Source: Carboxylicivirga sediminis (GTDB taxonomy: Bacteria > Bacteroidota > Bacteroidia > Bacteroidales > Marinilabiliaceae). From it: a stretch of DNA of 64,000 bases. Below are positions 25,218 through 35,540 of the stretch, one piece after another. The position numbers and the translations under genes were made by a program. The stretch's first letter is position 1, and the number at the start of each line of letters is the position of its first letter. The notes below the pieces were generated by a model, which saw only the letters and a program-made list of their open reading frames with translations, did no database searches and was not told the DNA's origin. The stretch is taken from positions 1-64,000 of the forward strand of contig NZ_JAGTAR010000015.1 of assembly GCF_018156225.1 (NCBI RefSeq), written 5' to 3'.

Positions 25218-28200
25218 ATGAAAAAAAACAAAACCGTAGTTGGTATCCCCAGGAACCAGCTCAAGAAACTAGCACTTGTTATGAAACTATGTGTTTTATT
25301 GATGATCGTGGGAATGATACAAGTGAGTGCAGCTTCCTTTGCACAAAACGCTAAAGTATCAATCAATCTTAAGCAATCGACATTATCCAGAGTCTTCGAT
25401 GAAATTGAAAAGCAATCCAACTTCAATGTATTTTACAGTAAAGAAGATGTAGACGAAAACCGTCGGGTGGATATTCAGATGCAGAATAGAGGTATTGAAG
25501 AAGTACTAGATAAGGTACTCAACCTGGACGAGTACAAATACCATATTATCGATCAGGATATCATTATCACTAAGCGTTACCAGGAAGGACAAATGTCAAA
25601 TATGCAACAGCAGGTAACAATTAGTGGTATTGTTACTGATGATACAGGAGAACCGTTACCTGGTGTCAATGTTTTTGAGAAAGATAATGTAACAAATGGT
25701 ACTATTACAAGTGTTGATGGTAGTTATAAGCTGACAGTGAGCTCAGAAGAAGCCGTTGTTGTTTTCTCATTCATTGGTTTTAATGAGCAGGAAATGAATG
25801 TGGCCGGTCGCAATACTATTAATGTAACATTGGTGTCTGAAGTACTTGATATCGATGAGGTTGTGGTAACCGCTCTGGGTATTAAGCGCGAAAAGAAAGC
25901 ACTGGGTTATGCTGTTCAGGATGTAAAATCTGAAGCGCTAACGCAGGCTGGCGATGCTGATCTGATTAGTTCATTGCAAGGTAAGGTTGCGGGTGTTCAG
26001 ATTAATCAGTCGGGAGGTGGTATTGGCGGAACTTCACGTATTGATATTCGTGGAGCCAGTTCATTAACTGATAATAATGCACCGCTTTGGGTAGTTGATG
26101 GCGTGCCATTTGACAATGGTAATGAACGTGATGGAGGTATCTGGGGAGGTACATCCCGTGCAGGAGGTGCTTTCGACCTCAACCCCGAAGATATTGAGTC
26201 AGTATCTATTCTGAAAGGTCCTAATGCAGCAGCTCTTTATGGCGAACGAGGCGGTAATGGGGTAATTGTTGTAACAACAAAGAAAGGAACCAAACGTAAG
26301 GGTTTAGGTATAAACTACTCTGGCGGTGTTACTTTCTCCGAGGCAGCTTACATGCTCGATTTACAGGAACGCTATGGTCAGGGAACAGATGGTGTTTATT
26401 ACAAGGATAGTGAGTGGTCATGGGGGCCTGAAATGAATGGTCAGGAACTGGAATCATGGACAGGTGAGATGCTGCCGTTTACAGCTCAAAAGGATCGTTT
26501 GAAAGATTTCACCAGAACAGGATTGAGCCACAAGCACAATCTGGCTTTTACAGGTGGTAATGATGATGGTACCTTCCGTGTATCATTGGGTAAAGACATT
26601 ATGAATGGCATTTATGAAGATCATAAGGTTGAAAAAACAACCTTTGACTTTAGAGGAGACTATAACATAAATTCCTGGTTGAATATTGATACTAAGCTGT
26701 CTTACTTTGTGACTGAAGGTGATCAGCGTCCTGAGATTGGTAACTATAGCTACATCTCTTATTTCAACGGAATGCCGATGAATATTCGCAATCGCGACCT
26801 GAAACCAGGTTACAATATTGTATCAGGTGAGCATGTTGAAAAGCTTTACACTACCGTTAATGCCAACAACCGTAATCCATACTTCCTGCAGGCACAAACC
26901 GATAACAGCGATAGTAAAAACCGAACATTTGGATACATTGCCGCAAATATCAAGTTGCATAAAAACCTGAAAGCAAAGTTCAAATATGGCTTGGATTTCT
27001 ATCAGTTTAATGCGGTTGAAGGATACCTTTACGCAGATAATGTTGATCCTTCGCGCCCTAACTATAACACTGAACAGAGTAACTTTAAGGAAGAGAATTA
27101 TGAGTTTTTACTCTCATACAACAAAACCTTTAATGATGACTGGGCAGTAGGTCTTAATTTTGGTGCTAACAATATGTCGCGTGTTGATAAGCGTTTGCGC
27201 GGTACTTCGGGCCGTTTGGCTTCAGAAGGTGATTATTTCCTGGGAGCCGGTTCAAATATCAATGCAACCGAATCTATTACTGAGTCAGAAGTGCGTTCAA
27301 TCTACGGATTTGGCCAGATTGCTTATCGCAACAAACTATTTTTTGATTTTACAGGGCGTAACGACTGGTCATCAACCTTAACATCTGCTGATGCTGATTA
27401 CGATAATTCTTACTTCTATCCATCTTTAAGCCTAAGTGGTATTATCTCAGATATGGTTGAAATGCCATCATTTATCTCATTTGCCAAAGCACGTGCATCG
27501 TGGGCACAGGTTGGTAAGGCTACCGATCCTTACAATACCAGTCAGCTGTATAAATTAGAAAGCTGGAACTATGGTTTAACAACGGGTGTTGTCCCTGAAG
27601 ATGCTGTTATTGAGGATTTAAAGCCCGAAATTTCTACCTCATGGGAAGCAGGTGTTGATTTACGTTTTTTTAATAATCGATTGGGCTTAGATTTTACCTA
27701 TTACAATGAATTGACTAAAAACCAGATTGTAAATATTGAGGTGGTTCAAAGCTCTGGTTATAAGACAAAGTACATAAATGCCGGTGAGATTAGCAACAAA
27801 GGTATTGAGTTTATGCTGTCAACCGTACCTGTTAAAACCCGAGATTTCAAATTAGGTCTTGATTTCAACTTCTCCAAGAACGAAGGCGTATTGGAAGCAC
27901 TGCACGAAGATTTAAAAGAGTATGATTTTGGTAGCAATGTATGGGCCGTTGAAGGTGGGAAGCTTGGCGACATCAGAGGTTCGGTATATGCCCGCAACGA
28001 ACAGGGACAAGTCATTGTAGACGATAAAGGTTTACCAACATTAGCACAAGGAAGCGACCATGTGATAGGTAATATTCAGGCTGATTGGACTGGTTCTATA
28101 AATCTGACAGCTGATTATAAAGGCGTTTATATGTCGGCATTATTCTCAGTTCAACAAGGTGGTGATATTTTATCAAGTTCAGAGCGCGGCGCTACTTCAG

Positions 28201-28610
28201 CAGGTACTGCCAAGCGTACCGATGTAAATAATCGAATGGCCTTTTTTGTTGATGGCGTGACAGCTGAAGGAGGTGCCAATAATGTAATGGTAAGTGCCGA
28301 AGAGTACTGGCGCCAGGTAGCTAAAGTAGATGAGGAGTTTATGTATGACGCATCGCACATGAAATTAAAGGAGATTGTAGTGGGATATAATGTACCTAAA
28401 ACACTCCTGCAGCGAATCTCATCCAATAATCCTATTCAATCGATGCGTATTGCATTAGTTGGTCGTAACCTTTGGTACTTATATAAAGATACACCAGGTA
28501 CCGTGCCCGATGCCAGTGCTTACAGTTCGGCGTATGCGGCTCAGGCCTTTGATTTTGCTCCTGTTCCTTCAACCAGAACCTATGGTTTCTCGATTAATTT
28601 AGGATTTTAA
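25218..28610 (+). CDS. SusC-like TonB-dependent receptor with STN domain
   Basis: An 1130-residue outer-membrane importer. A signal region (to about residue 44) is followed by an STN signalling domain (about 48-112, VSINLKQSTLSRVFDEIEKQ), a carboxypeptidase-like beta-sandwich (about 132-215, SGIVTDDTGEPLPGVNVFEK), the plug (VVVTALGIKREKKALGYAVQ, IDIRGASSLTDNNAPLWVVD) and the beta barrel ending TYGFSINLGF. The STN domain, absent in the second SusC of this window, links it to the FecR/sigma pair directly upstream. With the SusD protein 11 bases downstream it would take oligosaccharides into the periplasm using TonB energy. The nearby GH47 and GH130 genes suggest mannose-containing glycans. Confidence 0.95.
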   Translation: MKKNKTVVGIPRNQLKKLALVMKLCVLLMIVGMIQVSAASFAQNAKVSINLKQSTLSRVFDEIEKQSNFNVFYSKEDVDENRRVDIQMQNRGIEEVLDKVLNLDEYKYHIIDQDIIITKRYQEGQMSNMQQQVTISGIVTDDTGEPLPGVNVFEKDNVTNGTITSVDGSYKLTVSSEEAVVVFSFIGFNEQEMNVAGRNTINVTLVSEVLDIDEVVVTALGIKREKKALGYAVQDVKSEALTQAGDADLISSLQGKVAGVQINQSGGGIGGTSRIDIRGASSLTDNNAPLWVVDGVPFDNGNERDGGIWGGTSRAGGAFDLNPEDIESVSILKGPNAAALYGERGGNGVIVVTTKKGTKRKGLGINYSGGVTFSEAAYMLDLQERYGQGTDGVYYKDSEWSWGPEMNGQELESWTGEMLPFTAQKDRLKDFTRTGLSHKHNLAFTGGNDDGTFRVSLGKDIMNGIYEDHKVEKTTFDFRGDYNINSWLNIDTKLSYFVTEGDQRPEIGNYSYISYFNGMPMNIRNRDLKPGYNIVSGEHVEKLYTTVNANNRNPYFLQAQTDNSDSKNRTFGYIAANIKLHKNLKAKFKYGLDFYQFNAVEGYLYADNVDPSRPNYNTEQSNFKEENYEFLLSYNKTFNDDWAVGLNFGANNMSRVDKRLRGTSGRLASEGDYFLGAGSNINATESITESEVRSIYGFGQIAYRNKLFFDFTGRNDWSSTLTSADADYDNSYFYPSLSLSGIISDMVEMPSFISFAKARASWAQVGKATDPYNTSQLYKLESWNYGLTTGVVPEDAVIEDLKPEISTSWEAGVDLRFFNNRLGLDFTYYNELTKNQIVNIEVVQSSGYKTKYINAGEISNKGIEFMLSTVPVKTRDFKLGLDFNFSKNEGVLEALHEDLKEYDFGSNVWAVEGGKLGDIRGSVYARNEQGQVIVDDKGLPTLAQGSDHVIGNIQADWTGSINLTADYKGVYMSALFSVQQGGDILSSSERGATSAGTAKRTDVNNRMAFFVDGVTAEGGANNVMVSAEEYWRQVAKVDEEFMYDASHMKLKEIVVGYNVPKTLLQRISSNNPIQSMRIALVGRNLWYLYKDTPGTVPDASAYSSAYAAQAFDFAPVPSTRTYGFSINLGF

Positions 28611-28621
28611 TCAGCTAAAAC

Positions 28622-30199
28622 ATGAAAGACATGAAAAATATATATACAGCATTATTCGCTTTATTGCTTCTGATTACAGCTTCAGGCTGTTCCGATGACT
28701 TTGGCGATATGAATGTGCCTTCGGATGCAACAACCACCGTCGAACCAAAGTTCTTCTTTAATAAGATGCAGCAGGAAGTGTTTGCCAATTATCAGCGAAA
28801 TGTTAACCTGTATCCTGATTTATATAGTCAGTATTGGGCTAATACAGTGTCTAGCTTCGGTTCACCGCGTTATGAGTATGTCGACGGGTGGATTGGTAAC
28901 CAGTGGAGTGAAATGTATACTCGTCATTTGCGCAGTTCACAAGCTATTATTGACCAGTTTGGGGATAATGAGTTTTATGTTGATGCGCTGGCTATTAATG
29001 ATATATGGATGTGCTACTGGTGGTCGCGTATGACAGATACCTATGGAGATATTCCATATTTCGATGCCAGTAAAGGCGATCCAGTGCCTTATACAGCACA
29101 AAGCGAAATTTATGATGATTTATTTAAGCGCCTGGATGTAGCTGTGAAAGCCATTACAGGTGATACAGAACAGTATAGTTATGGGTCGGAGTACGATTTG
29201 ATTTATAAAGGTGATGTGGAGAAATGGAAGCGCTTTGCTAACTCCCTGCGCCTGCGTTTGGCTATGCGAATTGCCAATGTTGATCCTTCCCGTGCTGAGG
29301 TGGAGGCTAAAGCAGCCATTGCCGGACCTGGCGGACTACTGGTTGATAATGGCGATGTAGCCCGTGTGCCAATGTGGAGCGAAGGCTGGTACGATTACCT
29401 TCATCAAATGGCCTGGGCCTGGAATAATATCCGTATGTCAAAAACCATGTCCGATTACCTGTATTCTGAATCAACTGTTGATGAAGATCCGCGGACACCA
29501 ATATGGTTTGCCTACCAACGTATTGAAAATGATAAGGCAGTTCCTAAAACAAAAGAAGAAGTTGGAGAGGATAGGTATCAAGGGATAGAAAATGGTTACA
29601 ATCTGGTGCCGGCAAATGCTAAAGAGGCCTATGCTACCATTAACCTTGAAGGTGGATACGAAGATTTTGTAGGCAATGGCTCTGATAAGATGTACTGCCC
29701 GGTGATGTTTTATGCAGAAGTGAAATTTTTATTGGCGGAAGCAGCCTTGCGTGGCTGGGCATCGGGTGATTATGAGCAACTGTACAAAGAAGGAGTACAG
29801 GCATCTATGGATTATGTAGGAGTAGAAGGTGCTGATGCCGAAGCTTATATTGATGGTCTGCCAGCTTTACCCGGTTCTAATGAAGGCCGTCTGAAGCGTA
29901 TTATCACACAAAAATGGCTGGCCAACTTTCCCAACGGAGTTGAAGGCTGGGCTGATTTTCGCCGTACCGATTACCCGGATATCACGTTGCCTTTTGAAGG
30001 TGTTAGTGGTAGCTCTACAGTAGCATCCGGTACTTGGGTGAAGCGGGTTCGCTACCCGGATAATGAGCATCGTCAGAATGAAGAAAACATGCCGGAAGGT
30101 ATGCGTTCTGAAGACGATGACAGAATGGATATTAAGGTATGGTGGGATACAGCTGATACAAAAGCGAAGGTGGATGGCTTAATGAATTCTAACTTCTAA
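28622..30199 (+). CDS. SusD-like surface glycan-binding lipoprotein
   Basis: A 525-residue lipoprotein (LLITASGC) of the SusD/RagB group, closest in pattern to the SusD-like_2 subfamily: NLYPDLYSQYWANTVSS, WSEMYTRHLRSSQAII, WKRFANSLRLRLAMRIANVD and, late in the protein, EVKFLLAEAALRGW and IITQKWLANFPNGVEGWADF. It forms the lid over the SusC barrel and captures glycan at the cell surface. It directly follows the SusC gene and precedes the LamG lipoprotein gene by 15 bases, so all three should share one mRNA. Confidence 0.93.
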   Translation: MKDMKNIYTALFALLLLITASGCSDDFGDMNVPSDATTTVEPKFFFNKMQQEVFANYQRNVNLYPDLYSQYWANTVSSFGSPRYEYVDGWIGNQWSEMYTRHLRSSQAIIDQFGDNEFYVDALAINDIWMCYWWSRMTDTYGDIPYFDASKGDPVPYTAQSEIYDDLFKRLDVAVKAITGDTEQYSYGSEYDLIYKGDVEKWKRFANSLRLRLAMRIANVDPSRAEVEAKAAIAGPGGLLVDNGDVARVPMWSEGWYDYLHQMAWAWNNIRMSKTMSDYLYSESTVDEDPRTPIWFAYQRIENDKAVPKTKEEVGEDRYQGIENGYNLVPANAKEAYATINLEGGYEDFVGNGSDKMYCPVMFYAEVKFLLAEAALRGWASGDYEQLYKEGVQASMDYVGVEGADAEAYIDGLPALPGSNEGRLKRIITQKWLANFPNGVEGWADFRRTDYPDITLPFEGVSGSSTVASGTWVKRVRYPDNEHRQNEENMPEGMRSEDDDRMDIKVWWDTADTKAKVDGLMNSNF

Positions 30200-30214
30200 T
30201 AAATCCGAATTAAG

Positions 30215-32077
30215 ATGAAGAAATTATATAATTACAGATTCACAATATTATCAGCAGTATTTGCTGCATTTATGATGGTAGGCTTTGTTTCGTGCGAAGA
30301 TGATGAAACAAGTGGCCCCTGGGATACTAATGCCCTGGATGCATTAATTGTAGAAGCCGAAAGCCTGATTGCCAATTCTGAAGAAGGTGGTAGTCCAGGT
30401 GATTTCAAGCCTGGCGCTATCAAAGAATTGCAGGAATGTGTTGATTGGTGTAAGTGGAAAATAAACAATTCAGATAGTCAGGATGATATAGTTGATGCCA
30501 CTAATAAGTTGCAGATCTACATCAATAAGTTTAAAACCAATACGGTAGCATTGGCTATTCCTTGGATTAAACAAACACCCGATACGTATATCCAGATTTC
30601 GGATAATATAAAACCTGTATTGGATGAAGCCTGGACCATTGAAATTGAATGTTACATCATTGATCTGAATACAAGAGGTTATTCGAATAACTTATTTTCG
30701 TGTGAGCAGAGTGGTCCCGACAGTGGATTTGGCGTGCGCTATTTCAGTGATGGTAATGTACAGATTGTAGTGGGTAACAACAATTGGGTAGATACAGGCG
30801 GCCAGGCAGGTGCCGGTACTTTAAAAGCCGGCGAATGGATGCATGTGGCCATGACCAATGACGGATCAACCCAGGTGCTTTATGTAAACGGGATTGAAAA
30901 GGCAGTTAATAACAATACTCACCTGTTGGCAGCTGATAAGCCATTTGTGATAGGCAACAGCCCAATGTGGACTGACAGAGTTTGTAACACGATGGTGCGC
31001 GATTTAAAGGTTTGGAAAGGTGTGCGTACAGCACAGCAAATCGCAGATAATAAAGATGCCGATATGAAAGGTGATGAGGCTGGTCTGGAAATGTACTTTC
31101 CGCTTGTCACTGACCTGGGTGATAGTTTCACGGATGTATCAGGCAACTACACCGCCAAATTAATTGGTGATATTCAGTGGCAGCTGGATGGAACTCCTCC
31201 GGAAATTACACTTGATTATACTCCTTTAAACGAGGCTATTGCCGAGTTGGAGGCTTTTAAAGCGGATGTAACTGAAGGAACAAATGATGGAGACTATCCT
31301 GTTGGAACAATTGCCTACATTGATGAGTTAATTGCAGAAGGTAATACAGCTAAAGAAAATGCCAACCGGCAGGATGAGATTGATGGTAAAGCATCTCAGC
31401 TAACATCTAAAATTGTTACTATTAATAAAATGCTGGTAGCCGATGCGGTAGGTATATTCGTTGATCGTGAGGATAAAGATGCTGTAGGTTTGCGTATTAC
31501 ACCAAATTACACGCCGCAAGGTGATTATACTGTTGAGTTTGATGTTAAGGTGCGCTCTCTCTTTGGATATGGAACAGGTGAGTTCTTTAATAATGGTGAG
31601 TATGGCGTGTGGGTATATGGCTATCAGGAGTTAACTGAAGAAAATGTTTTGGCATCGGGTGGTCTTTGGAACTTTACTAATGCGGGTAATGGCTGGCAGG
31701 GTCCGAAAACCAATCCATTGGTAATGAAGACCGGCGAATGGCAGCATGTAGCTTTAGTACATGATAATACCGCTCGTACAACCAAAATTTTTGTTGATGG
31801 AGTGGAGGAAGCTGTGTTTGAAGATATAGGTGCTCCTAATGTTTCCGGTTGGGGCGAAATGTGGCTCGGCAATGGCTGGGGGAAGATGGATGGTTATATC
31901 AAGGACTTCCGTTTGTGGGATGTCGCTCGCGATGCTGCTGACCTGGATGCTGAGATCACTGGCACTGAACCCGGACTGAATGCATACTTCCCGCTCGATA
32001 AGGTAGCAGGGGTTAAGTTCGAGGATGTTACAGGTAACTATAAAGGTGAGATGCGAGGTATTTCTTGGAATAAATAG
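30215..32077 (+). CDS. surface lipoprotein with two LamG domains
   Basis: A 620-residue lipoprotein (MVGFVSC followed by acidic residues that favour surface export). It is an internal duplication: a helical FIVAR-like segment (about 40-105) plus a LamG/concanavalin-like domain (about 110-325), then a second helical segment (about 335-405) plus a second LamG domain (about 415-620). Matching motifs such as GEWMHVAMTNDGSTQVLYVN and GEWQHVALVHDNTARTTKIF show the repeat. It occupies the SusE/SusF-like position after SusD, so a surface glycan-binding role is likely. The operon ends at the terminator just downstream. Confidence 0.85.
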   Translation: MKKLYNYRFTILSAVFAAFMMVGFVSCEDDETSGPWDTNALDALIVEAESLIANSEEGGSPGDFKPGAIKELQECVDWCKWKINNSDSQDDIVDATNKLQIYINKFKTNTVALAIPWIKQTPDTYIQISDNIKPVLDEAWTIEIECYIIDLNTRGYSNNLFSCEQSGPDSGFGVRYFSDGNVQIVVGNNNWVDTGGQAGAGTLKAGEWMHVAMTNDGSTQVLYVNGIEKAVNNNTHLLAADKPFVIGNSPMWTDRVCNTMVRDLKVWKGVRTAQQIADNKDADMKGDEAGLEMYFPLVTDLGDSFTDVSGNYTAKLIGDIQWQLDGTPPEITLDYTPLNEAIAELEAFKADVTEGTNDGDYPVGTIAYIDELIAEGNTAKENANRQDEIDGKASQLTSKIVTINKMLVADAVGIFVDREDKDAVGLRITPNYTPQGDYTVEFDVKVRSLFGYGTGEFFNNGEYGVWVYGYQELTEENVLASGGLWNFTNAGNGWQGPKTNPLVMKTGEWQHVALVHDNTARTTKIFVDGVEEAVFEDIGAPNVSGWGEMWLGNGWGKMDGYIKDFRLWDVARDAADLDAEITGTEPGLNAYFPLDKVAGVKFEDVTGNYKGEMRGISWNK

Positions 32078-32102
32078 TGTTAACCTAATCTAAAACTGAG
32101 TG

Positions 32103-32135
32103 AAAGCCGTGATAATTGGGTCACGGCTTTTTTTT
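32103..32135 (+). terminator. terminator of the SusCD-LamG operon
   Basis: AAAGCCGTGA pairs with TCACGGCTTT around an 8-base loop and is followed by T residues. Confidence 0.9.
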
Positions 32136-32183
32136 AATCCTGGTCAAATCTCTTTGAAAAGATGACCACAATGCGTAAGATTT

Positions 32184-33023
32184 ATGCAACAAATCTATAC
32201 ATCAACAGTTTTATCCCCCTATTACAAATACAAGGATGCTGACAGACAAGTAGCTTGGGAACGCGCATTATTATTGTATGACCTTGAGCAAACGTCAATT
32301 GGTCTGGCGTTCGGGCAGTATTCAAACGTTACAAGCCTTGCACTGCAAAAGTTCTCACCTGATTTAGTATATAAAGCAGGAGCTGATTTTATTGTTATTG
32401 CATCCGATAAGCTTCATTTAAAGGATATCAGTACCATCAAACAGCTTAAATCAGATGTAAGAACAGCGCATATTCCTATTATAGGATTGCTAAAACAATT
32501 TTCTGACTTAAAGCATATCGCTTGGTTAAATGCCGGCGTCGATCGGGTTTTTAAGTGGTCAATTGATGTACGTGTATTGTTGGCCAGTGCACATGCATTA
32601 ATTAAAGAACGTAAACGACTGAAACATTTGTATCAAAAAAGTGCCACTATTGAATCAGGCAATGGAAATGGTTCATTAGATCAACTTTTCATCAGCAGAG
32701 CACGTAATGTTGTACTTGATAATTATTCTGATACAGCATTCAATATTGAGCAGTTTGTTAGCCTGATGAATGTAAGTCGTACAATGCTCTATGTGAAAAT
32801 CAAACAGTTAGCAGGGAAAACAACAAGTGAGTTTGTGAGAGATATTCGACTTGAAGAAGCGGCCCGACTATTAAAAGATGGTATGTTCAATGTTTCTGAG
32901 GTGGCTTATAAGGTGGGTTTTAAGGATCCCAAGTACCTGTCAAAGAAGTTTAAAATACGATATGGAACTACACCAAGTGATTTTCGAAGAGGAGGGATAG
33001 GGCATTCATTTGTTGTTGAGTGA
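32184..33023 (+). CDS. AraC-type regulator with degenerate receiver-like domain
   Basis: A 279-residue protein. Residues about 30-150 resemble the receiver domain found at the C-terminus of hybrid two-component regulators (IKQLKSDVRTAHIPIIGLL, WLNAGVDRVFKWSIDVRVLL), but the phosphoacceptor region reads ADFIVIASDKL with no Asp at the expected strand end, so phosphorylation is doubtful. The C-terminal domain is a normal AraC helix-turn-helix pair (MNVSRTMLYVKIKQLAGKT, VAYKVGFKDPKYLSKKFKIR). There is no kinase partner nearby. It lies between the SusCD operon and the convergent GH130 gene and probably regulates one of them. Confidence 0.82.
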   Translation: MQQIYTSTVLSPYYKYKDADRQVAWERALLLYDLEQTSIGLAFGQYSNVTSLALQKFSPDLVYKAGADFIVIASDKLHLKDISTIKQLKSDVRTAHIPIIGLLKQFSDLKHIAWLNAGVDRVFKWSIDVRVLLASAHALIKERKRLKHLYQKSATIESGNGNGSLDQLFISRARNVVLDNYSDTAFNIEQFVSLMNVSRTMLYVKIKQLAGKTTSEFVRDIRLEEAARLLKDGMFNVSEVAYKVGFKDPKYLSKKFKIRYGTTPSDFRRGGIGHSFVVE

Positions 33024-33056
33024 TAGTGGTGTATTATATTGCTTCCGGTATAAATG

Positions 33057-33098
33057 AAGGATGAGCTGGTTTATAGCTCATCCTTTATTTATTTTTTT
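33057..33098. terminator. convergent bidirectional terminator
   Basis: AAGGATGAGCT pairs with AGCTCATCCTT, loop of 7, T-rich on the plus strand. It separates the AraC gene from the convergent GH130 gene. Confidence 0.85.
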
Positions 33099-34060
33099 TA
33101 CAAAGAGTTATCTTTTATGAATTGAATGATTTCATCAATATACCCAAAAGCTACACCAACCACAGTATCAGCAGCCCCATAATAGACAACAACTTTCTCA
33201 TCGTCGTTAAGTGCTGCGCAAGGAAATACCACATTAGGCACATCACCGGCCAGTTCGTATATTTCGGCAGGCGCCAGCAAGTATGGCTGACTGCGGTACA
33301 ATACTTTATCCGGTTGCTCCAGATCTAGTAGCGCAGCTCCCATCGAGTATCGGAAACCATTACAGGTGTTAATAACGCCATGGTAAAAAATCAGCCATCC
33401 GTCTTTTGTCTTGATAGGTACAGCGCCTGCTCCAATTTTAGTGCACTGCCAGGCACTGTCCTCAAAGGGCGTTACTTTCATCACGCAGCGGTGTTCGCCC
33501 CAGTATTTCATATCAGGACTATAACTGAGGTAAATATCGCCAAATGGGGTGTGGCCATTGTCACTCGGGCGGCTTAGCATGCAATATTTACCATTTATCT
33601 TTTCAGGAAATAATACGCCGTTACGATTAAAAGGTAAAAAGGCATTCTCGCATTGGAAAAATTCCTTAAAATCAAATGTGTAGGCGATGCCAATGGTTGG
33701 GCCATGGTAGCCGTTGCACCAGGTAATCCAGTAACGATCATCAATGAAGGTAACACGCGGATCATATTTGTAGTCCGAGTCAATCATTTGCGTATTACCG
33801 GCCTGCATTTGAATAGGTTCATGGTTAATGTCCCAGTTGATACCGTCTTTACTAAAACCGGCAAAGATATTCATCTGAACAGCTTTGTTGTCGCAGCGGA
33901 ATACTCCTGCAAAGCCATCGCCAAATGGCACAACAGCGCTATTAAAAATACTGTTTGATGTTGGTATGTGGTAGCGTCCGATGATTGGGTTTTCGGAGTA
34001 ACGCCACATTACGTCCTTGCAGCCGTCAGGACGCTCTTCCCATGGAATTCTGTTAGTCAT
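33098..34060 (-). CDS. GH130 family beta-mannoside phosphorylase
   Basis: A 320-residue cytoplasmic enzyme of GH130. Key motifs are [42 protein letters not shown] (the Asp of YDPRV is the family proton donor) and [19 protein letters not shown]. Such enzymes split beta-1,4-mannosides with phosphate to give mannose-1-phosphate. Bacteroides homologues act on Man-beta-1,4-GlcNAc, the core disaccharide of N-glycans; others act on mannobiose or mannan pieces. There is no signal peptide. It is co-transcribed 11 bases after an MFS transporter gene that would bring in the disaccharide. GH47 at 21811 fits the same pathway. The exact substrate cannot be set by eye. Confidence 0.9.
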   Translation of the reverse strand: MTNRIPWEERPDGCKDVMWRYSENPIIGRYHIPTSNSIFNSAVVPFGDGFAGVFRCDNKAVQMNIFAGFSKDGINWDINHEPIQMQAGNTQMIDSDYKYDPRVTFIDDRYWITWCNGYHGPTIGIAYTFDFKEFFQCENAFLPFNRNGVLFPEKINGKYCMLSRPSDNGHTPFGDIYLSYSPDMKYWGEHRCVMKVTPFEDSAWQCTKIGAGAVPIKTKDGWLIFYHGVINTCNGFRYSMGAALLDLEQPDKVLYRSQPYLLAPAEIYELAGDVPNVVFPCAALNDDEKVVVYYGAADTVVGVAFGYIDEIIQFIKDNSL

Positions 34061-34071
34061 GATATGCTATT

Positions 34072-35343
34072 TTAATTAGTTTCATTTTCGGAGTGTACAA
34101 AAGGTACAAAGCGTGCAGCCAATAGCGAAGGTATGGTGGCTATTAGTACCCATATAAAAAATACCTTATAGCCTAAGGTGTCGCTAAACCAACCACTTAG
34201 CATGGATGGTATCATAAAGCCAAGGTTCATAATGCCAGAAGCAAAAGCATAATGGGCCATTTTGTATTTGCCGGGGGCAATTTGTTGCATCATAAACAGC
34301 ATGAGGCCTACAAAACCAAAGCCATATCCAAAATACTCAACAATTACCGCTGCTGATATAATTGTTAAGCTCTCGGGTTGCCAACTGGCAAGCAATGCGT
34401 AAACGGCAAATGGCAAATTGAAGATCAGGGCGAGTGAAAATAAGCTCTTTTTAAGCCCTTTTGCTGAAATGTAATAGCCTCCCAGCAGAGAGCCAATCAC
34501 AAAGGCTGCTGCACCCATTGTTCCGTAGATAAGACCAATCTCAGAGGTACTTAATCCTAAGCCTCCTTCCGCCTTTGCTGCCTTAAAAAATAGTGGTGCT
34601 ATTTTAATTGCAAACCCTTCGGCAAAGCGGTAAAGGATGATAAAGGTAATATGCCAGATGATATACTTTTTCTGAAAGAAGGTTTTAATAACGTCCCATA
34701 AGGCCTTAAAACCTTCCCTGGCTGATTTAACCGGAGCGGTTGTAGCTCCACCTCCAGGTAGCATGCGCATATGATAGATGCTCAGTAATATCATAACGAT
34801 ACCATAAATACCCATTACTACCATCCAGGCTTTTACAATCCCCATGCTCTTTTCCAGTTCACCAGCCACATATACAAATGCGCCACCACTCACAATTTTA
34901 GCAATATTATAGGCAGCACCTTGCCAGCCAATATATTTTGCCTGTAGCTTTGATGATAAAACGTTCAGATAAACACCATCTGTGGCAATGTCATGTGTAG
35001 CTCCACTGATGGCTACCACGGCCAATAAGGCTATGGAATATCTGAAAAAATCATTGAGAGGTAATGACAGTGCCACCATAATGAATGTGATGCCAGTGAT
35101 GAGCTGTGTGCTAACTACAAAAAACTTTTTGGATTTAAACATCTCCAAAAAAGCACTCCAGAGAGGCTTAAGTGTCCAGGGGAGCATTATAAGTGAAGTC
35201 CAGAAAGCAATTTGTGTATCACTAATGCCAAGGTTTTTGTACATGAGTGCAGAAGCCTGCGCAATTGCCACAAAAGGTAATCCCATGGCAAAATACACCG
35301 AAGGAATCCATAGGGCAGGAGGTGTTGTTTTACTCTTATTCAT
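34072..35343 (-). CDS. MFS sugar transporter (AmpG-like)
   Basis: A 423-residue inner-membrane protein with about 12 predicted helices and MFS features: LWIPSVYFAMGLPFVAIAQA at the N-terminus, DTQIAFWTSLIMLPWTLKPL and the central hydrophilic loop with ...MRMLPGGGATTAPVKSAREG. AmpG-like members import muropeptides or disaccharides by proton symport. It is the first gene of a two-gene operon with the GH130 phosphorylase, so it likely imports the mannosyl disaccharide that GH130 breaks down. Confidence 0.88.
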   Translation of the reverse strand: MNKSKTTPPALWIPSVYFAMGLPFVAIAQASALMYKNLGISDTQIAFWTSLIMLPWTLKPLWSAFLEMFKSKKFFVVSTQLITGITFIMVALSLPLNDFFRYSIALLAVVAISGATHDIATDGVYLNVLSSKLQAKYIGWQGAAYNIAKIVSGGAFVYVAGELEKSMGIVKAWMVVMGIYGIVMILLSIYHMRMLPGGGATTAPVKSAREGFKALWDVIKTFFQKKYIIWHITFIILYRFAEGFAIKIAPLFFKAAKAEGGLGLSTSEIGLIYGTMGAAAFVIGSLLGGYYISAKGLKKSLFSLALIFNLPFAVYALLASWQPESLTIISAAVIVEYFGYGFGFVGLMLFMMQQIAPGKYKMAHYAFASGIMNLGFMIPSMLSGWFSDTLGYKVFFIWVLIATIPSLLAARFVPFVHSENETN

Positions 35344-35540
35344 TAATAGTTTGTTTTAAGTCTATAACTGAATGACGTGTTCACGTGGCTTTGCCCTTAC
35401 TAGGGTGTGCTGTTTTTATTCAAAAAAAATAATGTTGCACCACTGCAGCGGATGCGCCACTCAATATTATTATAAAAAATCGATGGTATTGTTACTGACT
35501 TTGCCGATATTGCAGTAAGTATGTTTAACTAATCAAACAA

